Part shown: positions 1 to 6,968 of the stretch, in pieces
Layout: each line of letters starts with the position of its first letter
Position numbering within the stretch: position 1 is the first letter of the stretch
Assembly (NCBI GenBank): GCA_964243435.1
Contig: CAXTFM010000037.1
Coordinates: 1-26,814 of the forward strand
Source of the DNA: RH-AL1 sp964243435
GTDB lineage: Bacteria > Pseudomonadota > Alphaproteobacteria > Rhizobiales > Beijerinckiaceae
Direction: 5' to 3'
DNA: 26,814 nucleotides
Made by a program: the position numbers and the translations under genes
The notes under the pieces: model-generated
Told to the model about the DNA's origin: nothing
What the model saw: the letters and a program-made list of their open reading frames with translations, nothing else
Databases searched by the model: none

Positions 1-1149
1 GCGCTGGCCGCGGCCCTGTCCGGGTCGCTGCCGGGCGCCGCGGCGGCCTTCGCGCAGGGTGCGGCCGGCCCGCTCGAGAAGACCCGGCTCGCGATCGGCT
101 ACGTCTCGATCACCTGCACGGTGCCGCTGCTTCTCGCCGACGCCATGGGATACTACGGGGACGAGGGGCTCGACGTGTCGCTGGTGCGGACGCCGGGCTG
201 GGCGCTGGTGCGCGACAAGCTGCAGAACGGCGAGTTCGACGCCTCGCACCTGGTGCTCGGCATGCCCTACACCATGTCGCTCGGCATCGGCTCCGTGCCG
301 TTCCCGACCCACGTCGCCGCCGTGCAGAACACCAACGGCGACGCCATCGTGCTGGCGCTCCGCCATCGCGACAGGCGGGACCCCGGGCAATGGCGCGGAT
401 TCCGCTTCGGCATCCCGCACGAGCACTCGGTCCACGCGATGCTGCTGCGCTACTACCTCGCCGAGCACGGGCTCGACCCGGACCGCGACGTGGAACTGCG
501 CGTTTATCCCCCGCCGGACTCGGTGGCCAACATGGCTTCGGGCAGCCTCGACGGCATGCTGTTCGCCGAACCCTGGGGGCAGCGCGCGGTGTTCGAGAAC
601 ATCGGCTTCATCCACACGCTCAGCCGCGACATCTTCCCCGACCACCCCTGCTGCACGCTGTCGGTTGGCGACCGCTTCATGAAGGAATGCCCCAACAGCT
701 TCGCGGCGCTGCTGCGCGCCGTGATCAGGGCGGCGGCGTTCGCCGGCCGGCACGAGAACAGGCAGCAGGTGGCGGAGCTGCTGGCGCCGGCCGCCTACCT
801 CAACCAGCCGAAGCTGGTGCTCCAGCAGGTCCTGCTCGGGCGCTACGCCGACGGGCTCGGCAGGATCGTCGACGCGCCCGACCGCATCGGCTTCGACACC
901 TACCCCTATGGCGCGACCGGCATCTGGCTGCTGACGCAGCTGCGGCGCTGGAAGATCATCCCCCGCGACATCGACTACAGGGCGCTGACGGACCAGGTGT
1001 TCCTGTCGGCGCGCGCGGCCGAGGCGATGACGGGGCTTGGGCTGCGGCCGCCCTCGACGGGCATGGCCAAGCGCACCATCATGGGCAGGGAGTTCGATCC
1101 GACGAGGCCGGCCGAGTACCTCGACGGCTTCGCCATCAAACGGGTGTGA
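1..1149 (+). CDS. ABC transporter substrate-binding protein, NrtA/SsuA-like (5' partial)
   Basis: The reading frame is open from the first base, so the start and most of the signal peptide lie outside the window; the visible N-terminus is an Ala-rich secretion-signal tail ending near AAFAQG. The mature part has the NitT/TauT (nitrate, sulfonate, taurine, bicarbonate) binding-protein layout: a strand-start like IGYVSITCTVPLLLADAMGYY, then a GLDV segment, DKLQNGEFDASHLVLGMPY and the interdomain FGIPHEHS region. This periplasmic family captures small anions or nitriles for an ABC permease. Only 10 bp separate it from the split nitrile hydratase/thiocyanate hydrolase genes, suggesting co-transcription and that its ligand is the hydratase substrate (inference). 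Permease and ATPase genes would have to lie upstream. The family is fairly certain; the ligand is not readable. Confidence 0.88.
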   Translation, partial: ALAAALSGSLPGAAAAFAQGAAGPLEKTRLAIGYVSITCTVPLLLADAMGYYGDEGLDVSLVRTPGWALVRDKLQNGEFDASHLVLGMPYTMSLGIGSVPFPTHVAAVQNTNGDAIVLALRHRDRRDPGQWRGFRFGIPHEHSVHAMLLRYYLAEHGLDPDRDVELRVYPPPDSVANMASGSLDGMLFAEPWGQRAVFENIGFIHTLSRDIFPDHPCCTLSVGDRFMKECPNSFAALLRAVIRAAAFAGRHENRQQVAELLAPAAYLNQPKLVLQQVLLGRYADGLGRIVDAPDRIGFDTYPYGATGIWLLTQLRRWKIIPRDIDYRALTDQVFLSARAAEAMTGLGLRPPSTGMAKRTIMGREFDPTRPAEYLDGFAIKRV

Positions 1150-1159
1150 GGCGGCGCGC

Positions 1160-1468
1160 GTGACAGGCTACCACGACATCGGCGGAAGTCCCGCAGGACC
1201 CATCCCCCGGCTCGAGCCGACCTGGGTCGAGTGGGAAAAGCGCGTCGAGGCGATCCGCAATCTGCTCGGCGACAGCACGCGCCGGCTTGTCAGCCTCGAC
1301 GAGATGCGGCGCGGCTTCGAGTCCTTCGGCATCGAGAAGTACAGGTCGCTGTCCTTCTACCGCCGGCGGCTGGAGGCGATGGTCGACATCCTCGTGGAAA
1401 AGGGCGTGCTGGCCGAAGGCGAGCTCCAGGCCAGGGCGGCCGGCGCCCCCCCTGGCGTGCCGCGCTGA
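1160..1468 (+). CDS. Nitrile hydratase/thiocyanate hydrolase beta subunit, N-terminal half
   Basis: A 102-residue protein starting at GTG 1160, chosen because the opening VTGYHDIGG matches the canonical start of nitrile hydratase beta subunits (M-x-G-x-H-D-x-G-G); a GAGG-like ribosome site lies about 8 bp upstream. It contains the expected helical segment: WVEWEKRVEAI, a DEMRRGFES helix, the Y-x-S-L-S-F-Y turn and the ending LVEKGVLAEGEL. In ordinary hydratases this is only the first half of a roughly 220-residue beta subunit. Here it stops after the helical domain, as in thiocyanate hydrolase ScnB or toyocamycin nitrile hydratase. Its stop codon shares one base with the next start (TGATG), so translation is probably coupled. 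It would assemble with the next two products into the metalloenzyme; it carries no metal ligands itself. Confidence 0.82.
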   Translation: MTGYHDIGGSPAGPIPRLEPTWVEWEKRVEAIRNLLGDSTRRLVSLDEMRRGFESFGIEKYRSLSFYRRRLEAMVDILVEKGVLAEGELQARAAGAPPGVPR

Positions 1469-1764
1469 TGCCGCGCTACGCGCCCGGTCAGGCGGTCCGC
1501 GTCCGCGACCTCCACACGCCGGGGCACGTCCGCATCCCGCATTACATCCGGCACAGGGCGGGCCGCGTCATCCAGTTCTGCGGCGCCTTCCTCAACCCGG
1601 AAGACCTAGCGGTCGGCAACGCCGGCGGCCCGGTCGTGGAATGCTACCGCGTCGAGTTCAAGCAAAGCGAGGTTTGGGACGATTATGCCGGTGCCCCCGA
1701 GGACACGCTCGTGATCGAGATCTACGAACATTGGATGGACGCCGTGGCGCCGGTCCATGGCTGA
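1468..1764 (+). CDS. Nitrile hydratase/thiocyanate hydrolase beta subunit, C-terminal half
   Basis: A 98-residue protein with the SH3-like barrel fold signature of the beta-subunit C-terminus: F/Y-x-P-G-Q-x-V-R-V-R near the start, GHVRIPHYIRHRAGRV (the usual G-H-T-R-x-P-x-Y-x-R-x-x-x-G), CYRVEF, an SEVWDDY segment in place of the usual x-E-L-W-G, and a final LVIEIYEHWMD. The ATG at 1468 overlaps the upstream TGA, and the 3' end overlaps the alpha gene by 8 bp. Together with the previous gene it makes up a complete beta subunit in two polypeptides, in the same order as scnB then scnA of thiocyanate hydrolase. The family is clear; the substrate (thiocyanate, nitrile or other) is not settled by this subunit. 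Confidence 0.83.
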   Translation: MPRYAPGQAVRVRDLHTPGHVRIPHYIRHRAGRVIQFCGAFLNPEDLAVGNAGGPVVECYRVEFKQSEVWDDYAGAPEDTLVIEIYEHWMDAVAPVHG

Positions 1765-2443
1765 CGCGGCAGCCGCGGCGACGCCCCCGTCCACCTTCCG
1801 CGCGCAGGAAGCCCTGGTCCTCGAAACCGAGGCGGGGAACGCCGCGGCGGCGCACCTCGCGGCGACGCTGCAGGCGCTGCTGGTGGAGAAGGGGCTGCTG
1901 ACGCCGGGCGAGGTCGAGGCGGAGATGGCGCGGCTCGACGTGCCCGGCCTCGCGCTCGGGGCGCGGCTCGTGGCGCGGGCCTGGGTCGACGACGCGTTCA
2001 AGGCGCGGCTCCTTGGCGACGGCAAGTCGGCGGCGGCGGAGTTCGGCATCAAGATCGGCGAAGCGCAGCTCGTCGTGGTGGCGAACACCGCGCGCCTCCA
2101 CAACCTCGTCACCTGCACCCTGTGCTCCTGCTATCCGCGTTCGCTGCTCGGCCAACCGCCGCTCTGGTACGTTTCCAAGGCCTACCGCGCCCGCGCGGTC
2201 CGCGAGCCCCGCGCGGTGCTGCGGGAGTTCGGCCTCGACCTGCCCATGGAGGTGCAGCTGCGCGTCCACGACAGCAACGCCGACATGCGCTACCTCGTGC
2301 TCCCCATGCGTCCGCACGGCACGGATGGCTGGCGGGACGACGCGCTGGCGGCGCTCGTGTCCCGCGACAGCCTGATCGGCACGGCGGTGGTGCCGGCGCC
2401 CTCGGCCAGCCCGCGGATCGGCACCGCCGGCGGCGTCCGGTGA
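1757..2443 (+). CDS. Cobalt-type nitrile hydratase/thiocyanate hydrolase alpha (gamma) subunit
   Basis: A 228-residue catalytic subunit. It holds the metal claw C120-T-L-C123-S-C125; Thr after the first Cys is typical of the cobalt class (iron enzymes usually have Ser), and in this family the second and third Cys become oxidised to sulfinate and sulfenate. Other family blocks are VARAWVDDAFKARLL (about 72-86), the PPLWY turn, YRARAVREPRAVLREFG (143-159), RVHDSNADMRYLVLP and the C-terminal LVSRDSLIG. The residue after C-S-C-Y-P is Arg128, where common cobalt nitrile hydratases carry Trp; an Arg there would suit an anionic substrate such as thiocyanate (inference from memory of the family). The start ATG 1757 lies inside the preceding gene. 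No activator/metallochaperone (P47K or small activator) is seen in the window. Confidence 0.9.
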   Translation: MADAAAAATPPSTFRAQEALVLETEAGNAAAAHLAATLQALLVEKGLLTPGEVEAEMARLDVPGLALGARLVARAWVDDAFKARLLGDGKSAAAEFGIKIGEAQLVVVANTARLHNLVTCTLCSCYPRSLLGQPPLWYVSKAYRARAVREPRAVLREFGLDLPMEVQLRVHDSNADMRYLVLPMRPHGTDGWRDDALAALVSRDSLIGTAVVPAPSASPRIGTAGGVR

Positions 2444-2615
2444 CCTATCCCGGCCGACGATCGTCGGTCGGCGCCCCCGGACGCATGGGAGGGCAAAGCG
2501 GGCCGGCGTCGCACGGCGCGGCGGGTTGCGGCATATCGTTTGCTCGCCGCTACGTGCCCCGCGCTTGTACGCCGCGCTCGGGCGAGGGATAGCCAAGGGG
2601 AAGCAACGTCAAGCG

Positions 2616-4190
2616 ATGCAGCCGTCACGTCGTCAGTTCCTGGCCGGGTCCGCCGCCACCGTCGCGGCGCCGCAGATCGCCAAGGGCGAAGCGCGACGAA
2701 CGCTGCGCTTCGTGCCGCGCTCCGATCTCGGCATCCTTGATCCGCTGTGGACGTCGGCGCTCATCACCCGCAACCACGCCTACATGGTGTTCGACACCCT
2801 GTTCGGCATGGACGCATCGTTCCAGCCGAGCCCCCAGATGCTCGCCGGCTGTTCCGTCGAGGACGACGGCCTGACCTGGCGCCTGTCGCTCCGCGGCGGG
2901 CAGCGCTGGCACGATGGCGAACGCGTGCTGGCCCGCGACTGCGTCGCCAGCATCCGGCGCTGGGGCGCGCGCGACTCCTACGGGCAGGCGCTCATCGCCG
3001 CGACGAACGAACTGTCCGCGCCGGACGACCGCACCATCGTGTTCCGGTTGAGGAAGCCGTTCGGCTTCCTGCCGAACGCGCTTGGGAAGACGTCGCCCTT
3101 CATGCCCGCGATGATGCCGGAGCGGCTCGCCGCGACCGATCCGGGCAAGCAGCTCACCGAGATCGTCGGCTCCGGTCCGTTCCGCTTCCTCGCGCGTGAA
3201 CGCGTCCCGGGGGCGCGTGCCGTTTACGAGCGCTTCACCGACTATGCGCCGCGCGAGGACGGCGTCCCGTCCCGCACCGCCGGCCCGAAGCGGGTCTTCT
3301 TCGACCGCGTCGAATGGAACACGGTGCCCGACGCCGGCACCGCCGCCGCGGCGCTGCAGGCGGGCGAGGTCGACTGGGTGGACTACCCCTCGGTGGACCT
3401 TCTCTCGCTGCTGAGGTCGGACCCGAAGATCACCGTCAGGATCCTCGAGAAGAACGGCCAGTACAACTTCTTCCGCATGAACCAGCTCATCCCGCCGTTC
3501 GACAGGCCGGAGATCCGTCGCGCGCTGCTCGAAGCCTTCGCGCAGTCCGACTTCATGACGGCCGTCGACGGCGACGAGCGCGAGCTGTGGCGGGACGGCG
3601 TCGGGATCTTCTGCCCGAAGTCGCCGCTCGCCAACGACGCCGGGCTCGATGTCGTGACCAAGCCCCGCGACCTCGACGCCGCGCGCCGCGCGATCAAGGC
3701 GGCCGGCTATGACGGCGCCCCGGTCGTCCTGCTGGCCGCGACCGACTTCCCCGCCCTGAAGGCCCTGGCCGACGTCGCCGCCGACACGATGCGCAAGGTC
3801 GGCCTCAACGTCGACTATCAGGCGCTCGACTGGGCGGGCGTCCAGCAGCGCCGCGTCAAGCGGGGCGTCGGGGGGTGGAACGCCTTCTGCAGCGCCTGGG
3901 ACGGGTCCGACACGCTCGATCCCGCCGGTCACGTCATGTTGCGCGGCAACGGCGCCAACGCCTGGTTCGGCTGGCCGACCGAGCCGAAGCTGGAACAGCT
4001 GCGCGAGGCGTGGTTCGGCGCCAAGGACTTGGCCGAGCAGAAGACCATCGCCGAGGCGATCCAGCGCGAGGCGCTCACCAGCGTCCCCTACATCCCCGCC
4101 GGCCAGAACTTCCAGCCGACGGCGTTCCGCGCTGAGCTGTTGGGACAGCTCGAAGGCTTCGCCCTGTTCTGGAACGTCCGGCGCGGATGA
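2616..4190 (+). CDS. ABC transporter substrate-binding protein, family 5 (oligopeptide/dipeptide type), Tat-exported
   Basis: A 524-residue periplasmic binding protein of the DppA/OppA family. ATG 2616 is chosen because it places a twin-arginine signal (SRRQFLAGSAATVAAP) at residues 4-19, and an AAGGGGAAG ribosome site precedes it; upstream in-frame starts would give a meaningless extension. Family hallmarks include LGILDPLWTSA, the YMVFDTLFG block, DGLTWRLSLRGGQRWHDGE (the typical W-x-F-x-L-R-x-x-x-x-F-H-D-G) and VGSGPFRF. Its TGA overlaps the ATG of an acyl-CoA dehydrogenase, so it heads an operon that has no permease or ATPase gene. That arrangement suggests an orphan receptor feeding a catabolic cassette, or one that uses a transporter encoded elsewhere. 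The ligand is unknown; peptides, amides and other compounds are all bound by this family. Confidence 0.88.
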   Translation: MQPSRRQFLAGSAATVAAPQIAKGEARRTLRFVPRSDLGILDPLWTSALITRNHAYMVFDTLFGMDASFQPSPQMLAGCSVEDDGLTWRLSLRGGQRWHDGERVLARDCVASIRRWGARDSYGQALIAATNELSAPDDRTIVFRLRKPFGFLPNALGKTSPFMPAMMPERLAATDPGKQLTEIVGSGPFRFLARERVPGARAVYERFTDYAPREDGVPSRTAGPKRVFFDRVEWNTVPDAGTAAAALQAGEVDWVDYPSVDLLSLLRSDPKITVRILEKNGQYNFFRMNQLIPPFDRPEIRRALLEAFAQSDFMTAVDGDERELWRDGVGIFCPKSPLANDAGLDVVTKPRDLDAARRAIKAAGYDGAPVVLLAATDFPALKALADVAADTMRKVGLNVDYQALDWAGVQQRRVKRGVGGWNAFCSAWDGSDTLDPAGHVMLRGNGANAWFGWPTEPKLEQLREAWFGAKDLAEQKTIAEAIQREALTSVPYIPAGQNFQPTAFRAELLGQLEGFALFWNVRRG

Positions 4191-5383
4191 GCGGGCGCAA
4201 CCGTCTCGACGTGCCGCTGACGCCCGCCGAGGAGGCGCTCGTCGCCTCGGCGGCCGAGTTCGCGCGTCGCCGCATCGCCCCCTTCGCCGCGCAATGGGAA
4301 ACGGAACGGCGCGCCCTGCCCCGCGACGTGTTCCGCGAATGGGCCGGGCTCGGGCTGATGTCGCTCCAGGTCTCGACCGCGTCCGGCGGCGGGGGCGGCA
4401 GCTTCTTCTGCAAGGTCGCCGTGGCCGAGGCCGTCGCGCGATGGTGCCTGCCGAGTTGCTTCGCGCTCATCAACGCGCAAGGGTCGGCCACGCGCATGGA
4501 GCGGGAAGGAACGGTCGATCAGGCGCGGCGCTACCTGCCCGGGCTCATGACCGGCGACCTGATCTGCGCGCCGTCCCTCAGCGAGCCCGGCGCGGGCAGC
4601 GACTTCGCCGCGATCGCGACGACGGCCGTCAAGGTACGCGGTGGCTGGACGCTCGACGGCACCAAGGCCTGGCTGACCAACGGCACCCATGCCGACCTCG
4701 CCGTCGTCTACGCGCAGACCGAACCCGGCGCCGGTGCGGCCGGCATGGCGAGCTTCCTCGTCGACCTCAGAGGGGAAGGGGTCACGCGGGCACCGGCCTA
4801 CCGCCTCCTCGGCGGCCACGCCATCGGTGCGGCGGAAATCCGCCTGCACAACGTGTTCGTCCCCGAGGACGACCTGCTCGCGCCGGCGGGCCTCGCCTTC
4901 AAGAGCGCCCTGCGGACCGTGTCCGCGGCCCGCACCCACGTCGCCGCCATGGCCTGCGGCATCGTCGCCGGCTCGCTTGAGCGCGCGGTCGGCTACGCGC
5001 ACGAGCGCCAAAGTTTCGGCCGCGCCCTCGTCAAGCACCAGGGGCTGCGCTGGAGCCTCGCCGACGTCGCCACGAAGCTGGAAGCCGCGCGGGGCCTCAC
5101 CTGCCGGGCGGCCCACCTCGTCGCGCGCGGCGAGGACGCCACGATGGCGGCGGCGCAGGCCAAGGGTTACGCGGCGGAGATGGCGGTGGGCGCGGTCGCC
5201 GCCTGCATGCAGGCGATGGGCGCGATCGGGCTCAGCGAGGACGAGCCCTTCGGCCGCCACCTCGCGGCGGCGCGCATCGCCTGCTACGTCGATGGGACCA
5301 CGGAAATGCAGCGCGACCGCATCGGCGCGCTGCTGGGCGCGCATTACGGGCCGGAGGGCACGGCGCGGGCCGGCGCGCGATGA
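4187..5383 (+). CDS. Acyl-CoA dehydrogenase family protein
   Basis: A 398-residue FAD flavoprotein that would oxidise an acyl-CoA thioester to its enoyl form and pass electrons to ETF. The three-part family layout is visible: an N-terminal helical domain (EEALVASAAEFARRRI), the middle beta domain with SEPGAGSDFAAI and GTKAWLTNG, and a C-terminal helical domain with RQSFGRALVKHQGLRW and the final VDGTTEMQRDRIG. At the place of the usual catalytic Glu (Y-E-G-T) the sequence has Y-V-Asp369-G-T, a conservative change. It starts 4 bp inside the upstream gene (ATGA) and overlaps the CoA-transferase A gene by 4 bp, so it belongs to one transcription unit. The CoA-transferase next door probably supplies its CoA ester, but the chain type is not deducible. 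Confidence 0.9.
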   Translation: MSGRNRLDVPLTPAEEALVASAAEFARRRIAPFAAQWETERRALPRDVFREWAGLGLMSLQVSTASGGGGGSFFCKVAVAEAVARWCLPSCFALINAQGSATRMEREGTVDQARRYLPGLMTGDLICAPSLSEPGAGSDFAAIATTAVKVRGGWTLDGTKAWLTNGTHADLAVVYAQTEPGAGAAGMASFLVDLRGEGVTRAPAYRLLGGHAIGAAEIRLHNVFVPEDDLLAPAGLAFKSALRTVSAARTHVAAMACGIVAGSLERAVGYAHERQSFGRALVKHQGLRWSLADVATKLEAARGLTCRAAHLVARGEDATMAAAQAKGYAAEMAVGAVAACMQAMGAIGLSEDEPFGRHLAAARIACYVDGTTEMQRDRIGALLGAHYGPEGTARAGAR

Positions 5384-6039
5384 TCGACAAGCGCGGGAGC
5401 AGCGCGGGGGAGGCCGTGGCGGGCCTGGAGCCCGGCCACGCCGTCATGGTGAGCGGGTTCGGCAATGCGGGCGTACCCCGCGCCCTCATTGCAGCGGTGC
5501 TCGAACGGGGCGTAGGGCGGCTGACGGTGATCTCCAACAACGCCGGCTTCGGCCCCGGCGACATCAGCGACTGGATCGCCGCCGGGTTGGTGGAACGGAT
5601 GATCTGCAGCTATCCCCGGACGTCGCCGACCTTCGTCGAGCTTTACCGGCGAGGCAAGGTCGGGCTCGAACTCGTGCCCCAGGGCACGCTGGTGGAGCGG
5701 ATGCGCTGCGCCGGGGCCGGCCTCGGCGGCTTCTACACGCCGGTGTCGGCCGGCACCGAACTCGGGAGGAACAAGGAGCACAGGTCGATCGCGGGGAAGG
5801 AGCACGTCCTCGAACTGCCGTTGTTCGCCGACTACGCCCTGATCCGCGGCCATCGCGGCGATGCGATGGGCAACCTGACCTACAACAAGGCCGCGCGGAA
5901 CTTCGGCCCGGTGATGGCGACGGCGGCGCGCACCGTCGTCGCCGAGGTGGCCGAACTCGTCGAGGCGGGCGAGATCGATCCGGAGGTCGTGGTGACGCCG
6001 GGCATCTTCGTCGACCGCCTCGTGCGGGGCCTGCCGTGA
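5380..6039 (+). CDS. 3-oxoacid CoA-transferase subunit A
   Basis: A 219-residue alpha subunit of a family I CoA-transferase (succinyl-CoA:3-ketoacid, beta-ketoadipate or acetate type). It shows the glycine-rich VSGFGNAGVPRALI block near residue 25, LTVISNNAGFG, ELVPQGTLVERMR, the GLGGFYTPVSAGTELG segment and the late DYALIRGHRGDAMGNLTY block. These enzymes move CoA between an acyl-CoA and a free carboxylate through a glutamyl-CoA intermediate carried on subunit B. The ATG overlaps the dehydrogenase stop (ATGA at 5380-5383), and its own stop overlaps the GTG of subunit B. The length is normal for the family. It could equally be a PcaI- or ScoA-like protein; no other beta-ketoadipate gene is in the window. 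Confidence 0.92.
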   Translation: MIDKRGSSAGEAVAGLEPGHAVMVSGFGNAGVPRALIAAVLERGVGRLTVISNNAGFGPGDISDWIAAGLVERMICSYPRTSPTFVELYRRGKVGLELVPQGTLVERMRCAGAGLGGFYTPVSAGTELGRNKEHRSIAGKEHVLELPLFADYALIRGHRGDAMGNLTYNKAARNFGPVMATAARTVVAEVAELVEAGEIDPEVVVTPGIFVDRLVRGLP

Positions 6040-6764
6040 CGCCCTTGTCGCGCGAGGGCATCGCCCGTCGCATCGCCCGCGCGCTGCCGAGCCGCTCCTA
6101 CGTCAACCTCGGGATCGGCATGCCGGGGCTGGTGAGCCACCACACCCGTCCCGAACAGGACATCGTGCTGCAAAGCGAGAACGGGGTGCTGCATTACCGG
6201 GGCGTGATGGAGGGCGAGCGCCCGCAGCTCGACTGCATCGACGCGAGCAAGCGGCCCGTCGCCATCCGCCGGGGCGGCTGCTACACCGACGTCGTCACCT
6301 CGTTCGGCATCATGCGCGGGGGTCACCTCGACGTCGCCGTCCTCGGCGCGTTCGAAGTGTCGGCGGGCGGCGACCTTGCCAACTGGTCGACGGGCCACGC
6401 CGACGACGTGCCGGGGATCGGCGGCGCGATGGACCTCGCCTGCGGCGCCAGGGCGATCTGGGTGATGATGGAGCACCAAACGCGCGACGCTCGCCCGAAG
6501 GTCGTCGAAACCTGCTCCTACCCGCTCACCGCGCGCAACGTCGTGTCGCGGATCTTCACCGACCTCGCCGTCCTGGAGGTCACGCCGGCCGGCCTCGTGG
6601 TCCTCGACATCGTCGAGGGGCTCGACCGGGCGGAGCTGCAAGCCCGAACGGGCGCGGCGCTGTCGTTCGCCGGCATGGTGGCCACCATGCGGGGTAGCGG
6701 CGAAGCCTCGACCGCCACCGGCGCCGAGATGGACCGGCACACCTCTTTTCCGGGGGCCGGCTAG
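6036..6764 (+). CDS. 3-oxoacid CoA-transferase subunit B
   Basis: A 242-residue beta subunit beginning with GTG 6036, which overlaps the TGA of subunit A (GTGA). The family start is followed by VNLGIGMPGLVSHH and then LQSENGVLHYRG, where Glu48 of S-E-N-G is the expected catalytic nucleophile. Further blocks are RRGGCYTDVVTSFGIMRGGHLDVAVLGAFEVS (residues about 83-108) and PKVVETCSYPLTARNVVSRIFTDLAVLEV. It forms the functional transferase with subunit A. The TAG stop lies in a CTAG palindrome whose complement is the stop codon of the convergent small gene on the other strand, so the two genes abut with no spacer. About 15 residues at the C-terminus are low-complexity and unlikely to matter for catalysis. 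Confidence 0.92.
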   Translation: MTPLSREGIARRIARALPSRSYVNLGIGMPGLVSHHTRPEQDIVLQSENGVLHYRGVMEGERPQLDCIDASKRPVAIRRGGCYTDVVTSFGIMRGGHLDVAVLGAFEVSAGGDLANWSTGHADDVPGIGGAMDLACGARAIWVMMEHQTRDARPKVVETCSYPLTARNVVSRIFTDLAVLEVTPAGLVVLDIVEGLDRAELQARTGAALSFAGMVATMRGSGEASTATGAEMDRHTSFPGAG

Positions 6765-6928
6765 CGCTTCATGTCCGGCGGCAGGTGACGGTCCGCGGCC
6801 GCCTTCTCGTCCTTTTCGCGCATCACGGCCTCGTAGGCGCGCTTGGCCTCGGGCGAGGCGGTGACGCGACGGCCCTTGGGCGCGGCGCGGCGCGGCGCCT
6901 TCCTGAACGTGTCCGTATCCTTTGCCAT
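6761..6928 (-). CDS. Small basic hypothetical protein, 55 aa
   Basis: A short gene read from ATG 6928 with a strong AAAGGAAG ribosome site about 3-10 bp upstream. The product begins MAKDTDTFRKAPRRAAPKGR and continues into a charged helical stretch (SPEAKRAYEAVMREKDEKAAAD) ending LPPDMKR. It is rich in Lys, Arg and Ala, with no Cys or hydrophobic segment, and looks like a small soluble, possibly nucleic-acid-binding protein. I do not recognise the family. It lies 40 bp downstream... of nothing on its strand except the DUF4424-like gene at 6969, which it probably follows in the same transcript. Its stop shares the CTAG palindrome with the convergent CoA-transferase gene. The ribosome site and the codon-like third-position G/C bias support it as real. 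Confidence 0.62.
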   Translation of the reverse strand: MAKDTDTFRKAPRRAAPKGRRVTASPEAKRAYEAVMREKDEKAAADRHLPPDMKR

Positions 6929-6968
6929 CCGCTTCCTTTCCCGTGGTCGACGGCGCCGTCCGCCCGCA

